Assembly (NCBI RefSeq): GCF_023078275.1
Contig: NC_062977.1
Span: 15,707,118-15,771,117 of the forward strand
Origin: Leguminivora glycinivorella
Taxonomy: Eukaryota; Arthropoda; Insecta; Lepidoptera; Tortricidae
Length of the DNA: 64,000 bases
Direction: 5' to 3'
The notes beneath the pieces were generated by a model. That model was not told the DNA's origin and did not search any database. It saw nothing but the letters and a program-made list of their open reading frames with translations. A program made the position numbers and the translations under genes. Below are positions 10,101 to 23,700 of the stretch, piece after piece (within the stretch, counting starts at the first letter, position 1; every line of letters begins with the position of its first letter).

Positions 10101-13100
10101 CGCATAACAATGTTTCATACAAATTTCCTCATTTTGTACACACCTTTTCTTGGTTTGTTTTGTAGTTATTATCTTTTATAAAAGTTGACTCTCTAAAATT
10201 TAACATATCGTCATGTCTGTTCCCTATATCTAATTCGCTCCACCACTTCAGTTAAATCATACAAAACAGAGGGTAAACAATTACTAAGGCGAAGTAATAA
10301 CGAGGAAAAGAGTAATTATTGCGGACAGTAAGATACGAAATAAAATACGAAATTGTGTTTCGATGAACACGGAATGGGCCCTTATCGTTTACTATCAGCG
10401 TTCACATATCGTTCGACGTGGCACTAGAAGTGTGTTGAAGTGGCCTCAGCAGCAGCGAGCGGTCGCGAGGACGCAGGCTAGTCGGGACGGCCGAGTCGCA
10501 CACTCGGCTTTAACCCTATTGGTCGATCGCGGCCGCTCGCCGCGGTACCATCGTCGACACAGTTAGCTGACCATTCATACACCCCATTGCAAAGATACAA
10601 GGTCTAGCAACGATCCGCCAAGTGTGTGCTGGTAGTACCCAATTGTTATAAACGACATTGCACAATCACACTGGTATCAGTGGACTCGAGCCCGTCCACG
10701 AGGCTGCCAGTTACACCTAGTAAGACAATTCGTTACTAAATAACAACTAAATCACTTTAAAATCAATTCAAAATGTACATTATTCATCTTATACAAGTAA
10801 ACAAATCTAATCTGCTACCAAAAATTAGCAAATTTAAATACAAAGATCACCTAGTCCATCTATATAAAATTAATCACTTAAGTATTAGACAAACACAACA
10901 GTGAGAGTTGCACGTCGCACCCACTTGTGATAGAATATTATGCGGCCCGTGGCATCAAGATGCGCAGCGATATTGCGTCGACACATTAAAACTAAAAATT
11001 GACTGTACATTATATTTAATATGTAAATATTTGTACATATTGCACTCTGAAGTAACAAAAATTATTAAGAAAATCCGTCGAATTGAAAATTATAATTATT
11101 CGCGTAGAACAAATATCGCCGTAGATACAAATTAAACAAATTTGCAATCACAATGTTCGTAGCTCGTTCACTTATCTAAGTCCCTATGGCTTACAAAGCT
11201 TACAAAAGATAAATACAGAGGTCATTTACAAAAAATATACTTCTACCCAAATTATATAAAAATAACAACAGCCATCTGTACTTTCTTAGATGAATAAAAT
11301 TAAACATATGTCAAACATATGACGATAGAATCTAAAGGTACCTATGTACAACATTTGAATGGAAACGACAGACTCGCAACGTTAGTCTTCACTTTGTAAT
11401 AGACTGGATGTGCCATGTACCACGCTTGGTCGCTGATACCTACTCACACTTTACTGTCAAATTAAATAGATTCAGATAGGCAATGAAGTGCAACAGGTTA
11501 AACACTCCCCTGCTCCCTCGCCCAGTCTTATCGTCCTCGTCTCCCGACCACCAGAGTGGCTAACAAGTGCACCGTCCCCTGATAGTGAGCGGACAGGCTA
11601 TGGGCGCTTACACCTCTATAGGTACTGTACTTGCTGCGACTTTGTCGCTCGATTGCCTACATGCATTTCGTCTCACTTTACATTATTATCCCAATAAGCG
11701 ATACAAACTTATTTTCATACTAATATTTTACCAGCTAAGACACAAATTATATTAGGGGTATCTCATTACTTATTACTTTTCATGTAACATTATTACATAC
11801 TTAATAAATCTATTACAATTTAGAAATTGAATAATATGTATCAAATACGACCGGCTGTGCACCGACGAAGCCGAAATCTACGAAGCTATCAGTTATGTGA
11901 CTACGCGTCGAATCGAACCATGTATGTATAACTATTACTTAACGAATGGCAGTTATATTTGTCACAAACTCGAGCTCGCGAGCGCGTCGTCACACTATCT
12001 CACAGGGTCTACCGCGAAGATCTACATCTCGGTTTGTCTTTCCATCACAGATGGAGACAGATACAGATTTCCGCGGTAGACCCTCAAGCTACATGTAAAC
12101 GTGCGGCGACCCGCCCGCGCCTTCATAAGGCATCGTATAGCATAAAGTTAGTCAAAGACTGTCTTTCATATAACATTTCACAACAACTGAAAATCGAATA
12201 GAAAACCTGCTAATGATCACGCATACAACGCACCAACATACGATTACAATGGCAGTGTGTTCGTTATCAATTACGTCTTTTTGACCTAAGACACTCCAAT
12301 AAACATTTGTGCTTCGTTAGGGCTCATTTAGACGGTACGAATTTCAATACAATGCGACGACTGATCTGATGCGATTGAATGGATTTCGCGCGTCGTCTAA
12401 ATGAGCCATTATTAGGAATCGCCTACTACTAGAACAGAAATCGATTAGAAGCGACTAGCGCAAGGCCCGCGGTGCAAGCCCGATCGTCACGCAAACTTCA
12501 TACGTATATTAGAAATGCTTTTCCAAAATCCCAGGCATACGTGTAGACAGCATACCTACTCATAGACACAACACGCACCTAGAGACACTAACATTATTAT
12601 AACGCATTATGTACTCGTTATGTTTGGTGTTCGATGATATGAATGTTGAGTGAACACTATGAATGAAATCGAACTATACTAACACTTGCAAACGTTAAAG
12701 ACGGACACTGTATTCAACCATGTATACATTCAGCTACCAAAAACCTGCTCTAAACGAATATAGCATAATATCTTTCATCTCCAACTTAAAGCCTCCCACA
12801 CTTCGATAGAAAGTTACTCTAGGTGGGAAGTGAAAGCGATCATGCTTGCCCCTCTGATAAAATAATGCCCAGAAATCGACGAGAAAATGCCTAAAGTATG
12901 AACAACGCTTATTGGTAATTGAGATCTATTACTTTTTTATCTATATACTATGATTTCATTCAACAATGTAGGTACGCAATACAGGTACCGCAAAATAAGG
13001 CATTTCTTTTGGATGTAGCTAGAATACGGGCAGTATATTGTTGATCGAGTACTTATGCTTGTGAAACTGTACATTAGTCAAGCTAGAGGCAGGTTGGGCT

Positions 13101-14451
13101 ATACTTCATGCGTCGCTGCGTGTACGGTGACATTACTCGTCTACCTTATATTGTTCCCATATAGTAAGCTCGGCCAAATGTCCGTAAAAGTAACGAATAC
13201 GTAAATAAGCTGCCATTTTGTACTTTTTAGTGTTAGTGTTTAAGGAACGTAGCTAAGGAACGAAACTTTGAAGAACTTTTACGGGTGCTACCATTCTATG
13301 CTTTCTATATTTTCGAACCTACATAACAGCTGCCTTGATTCATACACGCAACGCCATGTGTCTAATAAGTAGAACAAATATAACGATTTAAGAATTAATA
13401 ACAAAAAATAAAAGAGACTGGGAATCGATAGCCAAACCTACCGCTATAATTCTAAATTTAAAAATAAATACGACACATTATTTCGTTTTAGGCACTACAG
13501 ATGTCTCTTAAGCAACATAATTGTAAAATGCTTATCGCAGTGAAAATACTACATAATGATGTTTTATCCCTAATTATTGAGGTGTTAGGTGTGAGAACGT
13601 TGTACTGTGGTCTAGACTCCGCAGGAAGCGACTAGCTTCGCAGCCCGGTGCTCGCTGCGAACATGATCGAGTGTATATCGTTATTATTACAAAAGTACCT
13701 AAACAGAGAGACGAGAGACTCTTAACGCTTTTAAGAAAGCAACCGACGGCAGTAGAATTTTTATATGTAATAAGACACACTTATTTTCGCCTAAGTAAGT
13801 TTAACATGTTATAAATGTAATCACAGCAATAAATTATAATTACTCGTGTAAAGGGACGCGGGACAGGACAACGGAACTGGAATCGGAACGAAAACGGACA
13901 CATACGCGTCTGACGTATACTATGTACATTACGGGCGGGCCGAGGGCCCAAGAGATATATATCGATCGAAAAGGTCAACCAACGCATCGTTAATTTTGGT
14001 AAATAAACATAATTTTTTATATTTCATCCAATAGAAACATTCTTCATATATTACTTTTTTTCTCTATAAACTCTCGTAGTGTATGTACGTATGATTATTT
14101 TAGGAGGTGTACTTATACGAAGTCTTATCATACAGTCGCACCCGTGACCGACTCGCCCGGCCGGGCGGACCCCGACGGTCAACACTAATATATATTCTCC
14201 AAACGTTCAACAACACATATATTCACTAATCTCCCGCACATTTTCGTCGTCGGTCACCGAATACGTACGAAATGGGGCGCGCGCCCTTCTTAAGTGTTAA
14301 AATTTGCACAATCCTTATAAATACAATCATCACGTCCGACTAAGTGTCCGTGTCACTTCACTAAAACTAGCCAGTCTATGAGCGTTCTCTCCGAGTGTTC
14401 GCCGAGCAGTCAGAGCAGGCCGCGGCCGGCCGGCGAGCGCGGCGAGGCTTG
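10101..14451 (-). other. Probable long 3' untranslated region of EcR
   Basis: No coding exon is recognised in these 4.35 kb. Only one mobile element (12321-12407) was found, against one every 0.5-1 kb in neighbouring introns. Long EcR 3' UTRs are known in Lepidoptera. The extent is inferred, not shown. Confidence 0.45.
12321..12407. mobile_element. Short MITE with 14-bp terminal inverted repeats
   Basis: ggctcatttagacg at 12321-12334 is the exact reverse complement of cgtctaaatgagcc at 12394-12407. No coding capacity. It lies inside the presumed EcR 3' UTR. Confidence 0.75.
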
Positions 14452-14750
14452 CTAGAGGTTCGCGGCCGACTCCAGCACGGGCGCCGCCTGCGTCGTCGAC
14501 ACGTCGGCCACGTCCCAGATCTCCTCGAGGAACGGCGGCAGCTTCCTGTTCTTGAGCTTGAGCGAGATGCACATGTTGGAGTTCTGGGTGCCGAGGGTGC
14601 GCAGCTCGGAGAGGATGGACAGGATCTTGCCGTAGACGACGGAGGTGCGCGTGGAGCCGCCCGTCTGGTTCAGGATGTACATGCGCAGCGTGTTCAGGTA
14701 GTACCGCTGGATCTCTTCCACCAGCTGCGGCTGCTCCAGCCCGGGCCGGT
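14452..14750 (-). CDS. EcR: EcR last exon: helices 9-12, AF-2 and F-domain
   Basis: The acceptor gtttccag leads into D-RPGLEQPQLVEEIQRYYLN. It has ILSELRTLGTQNSNMCISLK and KLPPFLEEIWDVAD (AF-2), then a 19-residue tail and TAG at 14452-14454. The exon is GC-rich compared with its surroundings. Confidence 0.96.
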
Positions 14751-17700
14751 CTGGAAACGAAAACAGATATGTTTAGTCTAAATGTTATAGGAAAAGTAAA
14801 CCGACGATTATTTGAGTTATTATAAATAGACCTCGAAGTGAAAAAGATTACGTAATCAACAGTTTGTGATTTATTTGCTTCTAACTATAAGGCCCACATG
14901 CACCAACCACTTAGTTAGGGTTAGTGGGCTGTCATCTGTCAAATTCCATATAAAATGGTGGGTTAACCCTCCATTTTCGTTGGTGCAAGTGGCCCTAACT
15001 TCAATAAAAGATAAAGACTGTCGTATTAGTCGTAAGTATACAGTGCGTAACGCATACTCCTTCATCAAAACTGCTAGCAAAGCATATCGATGATTTATAA
15101 TTTTATACTGTGTAAGTCTTTCTTCTAAGTCTATTTGTTTTCCATCGCTTGTCTAGTTACCTGAGAAGATGACGACCGCCGTCAACAACGAATAGTGGAC
15201 GTTATCCAACTGCATAGAGTACATGCATCGGCAGAAGTGCAGAAGGTCCTCGATGACGTAAGCCATGCCGGCCTTGCGGTAGTTGTCGCGAGTGTACGCC
15301 TGGTTGTTTGCGAAGAGGACGCTGTCGGTGGCAGCGTCGTACCGCCGCGCTACTCGGAGCATCATCACCTCGCTTGAACAAGCCTGGAAAATAATATGAA
15401 AATTTAGTTCACATAAAAGTCTACAGCACCTATTTGATATAAATAAAGGTATGATGTTTCGAGTTTTATCATCTTGGAATCAATAATTTGGCATCCATAT
15501 TTTGGGCATTTATTTGTATGATACATACGAGTACATACATATAATCACGCCTGTATCCCATAAAGGGGAAGGCAGAGAGCACATGAACTACTAAGTTTCA
15601 GTGCCACTCTTGGCAAAAAGGAATTGAAAGAAATCCAAACCCAAATTGTGCTCTCGCCGACGCCACAATTTAACCCATATCCCATAGTCGACTTCTACGA
15701 CACCCACGGGAAGAAAGGGGGTGGTAAAATTCTTAACCCGTTCCACACGGGGGGTATTTGTGTGATGAGCACAGATATTTGTTCCTGAGTCATGGATGTT
15801 CTCTATGTACCGTACCTATATAAGTATTTGTATATTATATTACTCGTTTTCTGAGTACGCATATCACAAGCCTCCTTGAACTTGCCGTGGGACTCAAGTC
15901 TATCTGTGTAAGATTGTCCTATAATATTGATTTATTTTTTATTTTTATTTAAAATGAAATGGACGAAACCTCGCTAACACATTAAAATGTATGATTTTAG
16001 TGTGGTCTACTGCTGATCGGCCTTTAAGGTGCTTGATTTGCCACAAAAAGTCACTATGACGTTTCAAATTTGATCACACTGGAATCTGATGTAACCACGT
16101 TTACATATTAAAAGAAACTAGGGTACAGCGGGGCAAATCTCGATTGGGCGGCCAATGTAACTGGTCAAGTTTTTCCATGTTTTACAATGTTTGCATTATT
16201 AAATAGAGTCTCCACCGAGTGTTCTGTGGATGGATGGATACATCTAGAACTCAACATCATAGTGTAATAATGGAAAAAATCGATTAGTTACAATTGCCCC
16301 CCAGTTGATATTTGCCCCGCTGTACCTTAATTAATTTATGACACGTTTAATAGCCCTATAAATTCAGATACTACTTATTACATTTTGCGATATATGGACA
16401 CTAGTTGCAAAGATAGAGCGACGGTTACAATGTAAAATGCACAACATTACTATTAAGACGCGTCACTGCGTGTCCGGCCGCTGAGCCAAACTTTCATGCG
16501 GTCTTTTATGATTTTAAGACACGTGTACACATTTTCACAGCCGTTAAAAGCTCAGAATTGACCTTTAAATCACGCTATAAAGCGTACCGTCCGGCAATTC
16601 AACCTAAAGGCAATTCATAAGTCACGCTCGTAGTTCAAGGTAGATAATTGGCTTGGTACGTTTTTAATGAACAGTTTGATCTTCTAGGGAGCCTTGCCCT
16701 TGCGTTACGTCATGGTTTGTGGCGTAATCATATGTATAGAAGCAGTTTGCAGCTTACATCGGTAAGACTATAGAAAGCAAATTTATCTATAGGAGCTTTG
16801 CGTGCTTAGATTTAAAAGAACTTCTCATAACATTAGTTAATATCAAATTCTCATAAGACTGATAGGAAAGAAAGATTCGCAACAAATATTTTATGTTAAA
16901 TATCTAAGGAAAGATGCCGCGATGGCCGGCTATCGCACTTACAAATAGTGCGATAGGGACGGTCAGATGTTTTGTCATTTATCGCGCGACCATACTTGCA
17001 TGCCTGTTGTGGACAGTGTCAACTTTAAATTAAAGATTTATTAAACTGTCTATTGGTAATACCTCTACCGATAGCAGACATCAGGCAGTAGTCCTGCGGC
17101 GCTGGCTATATTTTGGGCCCTAAGTTAAAAAAATATTAAAGTCAATTTTGTTTTCGTTTATAAATACATTGATAACATATAAATTTAACATTTCGTTTTG
17201 GGTCACATTCCTAGGCTGCTTTTTTAGTAATTTGGTAATTTGTGGTTATAATTTTTAATTTGACCTAATGTGGTAAAAAAAATATTCGAGAGAAAAAATG
17301 TAACTGTATTGCATTTAGAATGATATTTTTAGCGTGTATACGTAGTTTGGGTCAATTTACTCGAGTGCTATATGACAATTTGTCATACCTAGCGAAACAG
17401 ACACAAAAAAATATTCATGTTAAAAAAAATAAGAAACGTCGCATTGCCTCCTTTAAATATATCAATAAACTGAAATTGTGTTTTCCTACTCCAGTGCTTG
17501 ATAAAATTTGCGATAATTTAGCAAAAATAGGTTTTTACCATTCCAAAAAATATTAAAGTTACTAGAGTTCTTATCTTATTAACTAAAAAGACAAGATAAA
17601 TAAGATACGTGAATTTGGGTAAGTTTAATAGAATGCTTCGAAAAATAATACGGTATTAATATTTGCGTTCGATCAAGTCAAGCGAGCGCAGTGACGCGGG

Positions 17701-20700
17701 TAGTGTAGGTATTATGATACCGACCGCGCGGCCGTGGCGCGGCAGCGGGGAAGGGCAATGACCTCTCTCGACATTCGACAAACCGCACGTTGTGTACAAA
17801 ACGCCAAAATTTATTTTAACTGTGCGCATCACGCTATTTAATGCTAAGCCTGAAAGGGTTGTATTTGATAAGACTACTAGAGTAACAATTTTAACTTAAT
17901 ATACCTATTTTCCACATGCGTCAGTAAATAATTTAATTTATAAATAATAAATTTAGTATACATCGTGGTATCTACTACTACTACTGCCAAATAAAATAAT
18001 GCGATTTATCATCTAAGTACTTTAGACTTATATTTAAGCGTGTCACTCACTATGCAGGTAGCTGAGCGCTTATCTTTCAATATGAATCCACATACATAAA
18101 ATATATATAATTCAATGAGCTAACACACGCGCCGCCGATTATTCATATTTTGTTTTGAAGTACATGTGGGGATCGACGTTGGTACGAGATCATATTATAT
18201 CGTAAAATGGTGAGGAATTTATAAGTAGAAAATACAGGATTATAAAGCAAAATACAGGATGTACTTTTTATAACCGGCAATATTTAACGTGGTGAAGTCA
18301 TATAACTGATATCGAATACAAAACACTAAATGCCCAATGGACTTGCCTCGCGTGACGTCACGTAGTGTTTTTAGGGTTCCGTAGTCAACTAGGAACCCTT
18401 ATAGTTTCGCCATGTCTGTCTGTCCGTCCGTCCGTCCGTCCGCGGATAATCTCAGTAACCGTAAGCACTAGAAAGCTGAAATTTGGTACCAATATGTATA
18501 TCAATCACGCCAACAAAGTGCAAAAATAAAAAATGGAAAAAAATGTTTTGTTAGGGTACCCTCCCCTACATGTAAAGTGGGGGCTGATATTTTTTTTCAT
18601 TCCAACCCCAACGTGTGATATATTGTTGGATAGGTATTTAAAAATGAATAAGGGTTTACTAAGATCGTTTTTTGATAATATTAATATTTTCGGAAATAAT
18701 CGCTCCTAAAGGAAAAAAAGTGCGTCCCCCCCCCCCTCTAACTTTTGAACCATATGTTTAAAAAATATGAAAAAAAAATTTTATAAAGACTTTCTAGGAA
18801 AATTGTTTTGAACTTGATAGGTTCAGTAGTTTTTGAGAAAAATACGAAAAACTATGGAACCCTACACTGAGCGTGGCCCGACACGCTCTTGGCCGGTTTT
18901 TTAGATAAAAATTAAACGAAATCTTTCCTCAAATTACTATTAAGCCAATCTTATCCTATCCTACTTGTCGTTTAAACAAAGATGAAATAAAATAACTTAA
19001 TTCTTTGCATGTTAATTTGGTTAAATATAACTTATATATTTTCTTTAAGAATATCATATACTTTTAAATGAGCAATTCTTGTATATTCATTTATTTATCA
19101 ATTCTATATTCTATTCTATTTTTCTATATAATATAAAGCTGCAACCCGACTGACATTTTTCCAAAAATAGCCAGGAGATTTTGCAGGTGGCAGTATTTGG
19201 TGTGGCTGTGGTAGTATAGAGGTTGATCTTGCGACCCCGGAAAAATCCGACCGTCGGTCTACCGGTTCCGGGTAAAAAAATGTTGAACGGTCTGGCCAAA
19301 CGGCAGGAGATAGCCGGGGGGTTCTCGACCAAAATGTCATAGAGGACCCTGGGCAGTTTTTGACGCCGCCATTTTTTTTTTTCAAAATGGCCGACTTTTT
19401 TTTGAAGATTTTTCAAGTTTGTCGTAGAGTGCTCAAATTTTTGTTGTAGAATCTCCAAGAGGCCTTGATTGGAATTAAATAAAAGAAATTGAAAAATACT
19501 ACAAATGTGAGAAAACTGGCCACTTTTGTTTTGTATGACAACTTTTAAACGGTAAGAGATAGCCGGGGCTGCTCGACCAAATGTCATACAGGGTTTTAAG
19601 TAGAAAAAAGTTTCATTAAAAAAATCAATATGGCTGACTTTTTTTTTTGAAAAATTTCAAAATGGTCCTAGCGCGCTGAGATTTGTCACACGGGTGGACG
19701 GCCACCCGAAGATTAGCTTCGCTGAAATTTGTTATGTAGGGGTTCTCGGGGTTGGAAAATCGATCTAGCGTAGCCTTAGGTCCCGGAAAACGGCGAATTA
19801 TGGAGTTTTAATGAGTTTTTCTTTCGCGTTAGTAAACGTTAAATATGGTCGTTAATTTAGCCCTGCGCACATCGGCTGCGCTTAGCTCAGTCGTACGAGG
19901 TCGGTCTAATGTTCGCAGACAGATTGCAGGTGTCAGGGTTTCGAATCCCGGCCAGAAATTAAGTTTTAATTTTTTGTTTTGTTTTTTTTTTGTTCTTGTA
20001 TTTATAAGTTTTTTTTTTCTAAAGACGTGATATAATAAAATAGAACCGAGCGAAGCTCGGTCGTCCAGATGTTTTAGGATATTATTTATTGATTGGCTGC
20101 AAGAAATGCCTAGGAGTATTGGCCGAACGGTAATTAACAAAAATTACACAGTCAAAAGGTTAATTGACATTAACCATTAAAAATTAATGAACGCCAATTG
20201 TCATTAAAGTTAATGTATTTCGAAAAATAACAAACAAATTATCATCGTAATTAAAGAAATCGTCACGGTGAGTTCGTGGGTGAGCAGTATCCAAGATAGA
20301 GCTGACACTGAGCTGACACTGGCTCGGCTGTACCTAGTAGAACTCAGGTTTGGTACAATATAGAGATTATATAAAGACACGCTGTTTTGGTACGACTCAT
20401 CATGATAAGCGCTTGGGAAAGTAGTACCTAAGCTTTAGCTCATGCTGAACCCTGAGTCCTGTTAGCGTAGCCAGCGTTTTTGGGTATCTCTTTATGATAT
20501 CACTGCATGATTTGTTTTGTTGATTTTTACGCTGGGTGACGTTTGCTCTTAACGCGGTTGTACAAAATGGCCGAGGCGATGCCAGTCACGGACGTCTGAA
20601 AACTGTCACGACTTCGAAACTAGTCTCCAAAGTACTAAGTATATAAAAGTTTTCACAAAACAACAGTTAAAGCTTTTGAAATGGTTGATACTGTAGGTAT

Positions 20701-23700
20701 CTCGAAAATAATAGATACATCATTTCCTTATTGAGGAATTATACTATGAAATAATAAAATCATCCCCTATCAAAAATAAACACGCCAGTGTTAAAGCCTG
20801 TTAAAGGTATGGCAAAAACCATCGTTTTGAACTATGATTTTAATATATATCCATAATTTTAAACAGGCCTATCACAGCTCTCGTTAAATATTACTTAGAT
20901 ACGAGAGACTAATACGATTGGTCGGCCGAAGGCAAGACAACTCATTGTGATTCGCTGAGACGCTGCTGCAAAAGAATACAAATAGATAAACCTTTTCATT
21001 AAACTTAACTATCTTATAATTTAATCTGGGGGCACGGCAGTACCCCCGCCAAGTCGAGCACGAAGCCAACACTGCCGTACCATCCTTTACTGGAACCATT
21101 TCGCCGCATTTTCAGGCCCCTATTTGAGAACCTGGATAAGACCGGAACGCAGAAATTTTCGTCGTCTAGTAAGCTATAATAACATACTTAAAACTCAAAA
21201 TTGCAAGTCTGTACGTCGCAACACGGGTGGATAGCCGCCCCAAGATTAGTATACAAAAAGAAAATTTCAAAAAATTCAAAATGGCTGCCTTTGAACGCCA
21301 ATTGAAATTTGTATGGAGGTTTTTTTTAATCGCCATAGCTCCGTAACGGTAGGAAAAAGGTTAAAGTGCTTGAACTAATGTTGTACAGTTATCTTAGGTC
21401 CATCGAATGGCATTTACAAAATTTCAAAATGGCCGACTTTGAATTATTTTTTTTTATCTTCGGTCCGAGCGCGGTAAAATTTGGCACGTGGTAAAAACGG
21501 GGGCCAAAAATAGGAATGACAAATTTTTTTTTTGGAAAAGTCAAAAACGGCGGCGAGAGGGGACAAAGTCAAATTTCCCAAAATCAAAGTCGGTCATTTT
21601 GAAATTGTGTAGTTCAAGCTTTTTTGACCTTTTTCCTACCGTTACGGAGATATGGTTATTAAAAAAAATCTTCCATACAAATTTCAATTTGCCCACAAAG
21701 GCCGCCATTTGAAATTTTTCAATAATATTCTTTTTGAATACTAATCCGTCGGCCGTCCACTCGTGTGCCAAATCTCAGCGCGCTAGGACCATTTTGAAAT
21801 TTAAAAAAAAAGTCGGCCATTTTGAATTTTTTTTAATACAACTTTTTCTACTCCGAGATCTGTATGACATTTGGTCGAGCACCCCCGGCTATCTCTTACG
21901 ATTTAAAAGTTGCCATACAAAACGAAAGTAGCCAGTTTTCTCACATTTGTCGCATTTTTCAATTTTTTTTTATTTCATTCTAATCAAGGCTGCTTGGAGA
22001 TTCTACGACCAAAATTAGAGTGCTCTACGACAAACTTGAAAAATCGTCTAAAAAAGACGGTCATTTTGAAAAAAAAAATGGCAGCGTCAAAAACAACCCA
22101 GGGTCCTCTATGACATTTGGTCGAACACCCCTTGGCTATTTCCCGCCGTTTGGTCAGGCCGTCCAACATTTTTTTACCTGGAACAGGTAGACCGACGGTC
22201 GGATTTTTACAGGGTTGCAGGACAAACCTCTATACGGCCACACCAAACACTGCCACCGGCGGAACCTCCTTCTGGCTGTTTTTTGAAAAATGTCAGTCGT
22301 GTTGCAGCTTTATATTACACTAGCTTTTGCACGCGGCGTCGCTCGCGTTAGAAAGAGACAAAAAGTAGCCTATGTCACTCTCCATCCTTTCAACTATCTC
22401 CACTTTAAAAAATCACGCCAATTCGTCGCTCCGTTTTTCCGTGAAAGACGGAGAAACAAACAGACATACTTTCGCATTTATAATATTAGTATGGATAGAT
22501 AAATGTAAGTAAAAAAATACATACGTATTTTGATTACCATTTTTCTAAGGTAGGGTTAAATTCGAAACCAATTGAGGTAATGTCGAAAATCTGTAAAAAG
22601 GATACTAATGCCGTATAATGAGAATAATTACAATAATGGCTACCGCAGTCTCACCACCTGTGTTTGCACACACGCGCGCGCACAGAGACACACGCGGCGG
22701 GGGACTTTGTTTTATAAGGTGTACAGATATATTATGCCGCCGTGCGCTTCGTGTCCATTATAAATGAAAATTAAGGAAAATATAGGAAATAATATTCAAG
22801 TTACAATTTATTGTTTTTGGGTTTTGTATCCATTTGCATCCATAAATATTTCCCGTCATAAAAATTACACCCTGTATTGTGGAACTAAAAACTGAAATCA
22901 ATAGTTACAATAATATAATCACGGTGTATGAATAGGAGCGCCGGATCGAATTAGGTACTTCAATATCGGGACAAAAGGTTCTGGAGTTTCGAGGATTTCG
23001 TAGGGAAATGTAAAATAATAGTGCATTAGGGTAATTCCGAAAGTCGTCTAATTACGAAAGTCACATAAAAATCACCATTATTTCCATCATATCAAGATTC
23101 CCTCTTCGGAATTACCAGAGCATTTTTGTCATTCGGAATTACCCTAATGCACCATAATAAAAATTTACGATAGTTTAGCTAGTTTACTTCGTTTATTTTA
23201 GATAGTAGACCTTTACGTGTTTTCGACATTTATAATTGGTCTGTTTTCGTTACTAATGTAATAAAGTTCTTAAGGTTACCTACTATGTATAAGTTTTAAT
23301 TGGGAAGACTTACAAAAAAATCGGGAGAATCCCGCCAAAGCCCGACCCTCTGGCAATCTTAAATTATGTATGACTGCGCACGAGAAGTAGGTACCTACGC
23401 CTCGTGTCACAGCGCGGCGTCGCGCCAGCGGCATGCGCCAACCTGATTGGCTATCGGTTGCGCGCCACACAGCGCAAAAATTTAAAATACTACTCTATTG
23501 CGTTGCGTTTTCTTCTGCCAAATATTGAAAACCCATGGATGAAAGTGACCCAAATTAAAAATGATGACTTGATATCATTTTATAATAATATAGACGTCAA
23601 CTTATTAACATGAAATTTTTTTCAGGCTTTGACAGGGTTTTTATTAAAAAAAAATTTTTTTTTTATATATAAGCAATGGATAAAATGTGACACACTTTAA

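Noticed and set aside
14395..14781. 128-codon plus-strand frame rich in Arg and Gly
   Set aside because: Antisense shadow of the GC-rich last EcR exon, whose protein match is unambiguous.
19111..19587. 158-codon minus-strand frame
   Set aside because: It lies wholly in a repeat that has an inverted copy at 21775-22315, and its content is low-complexity Phe/Lys plus repeat sequence.
19858..19960. Functional tRNA gene
   Set aside because: A- and B-box-like motifs are present, but the T-loop has an extra base and no acceptor stem forms. A SINE-like origin fits better.
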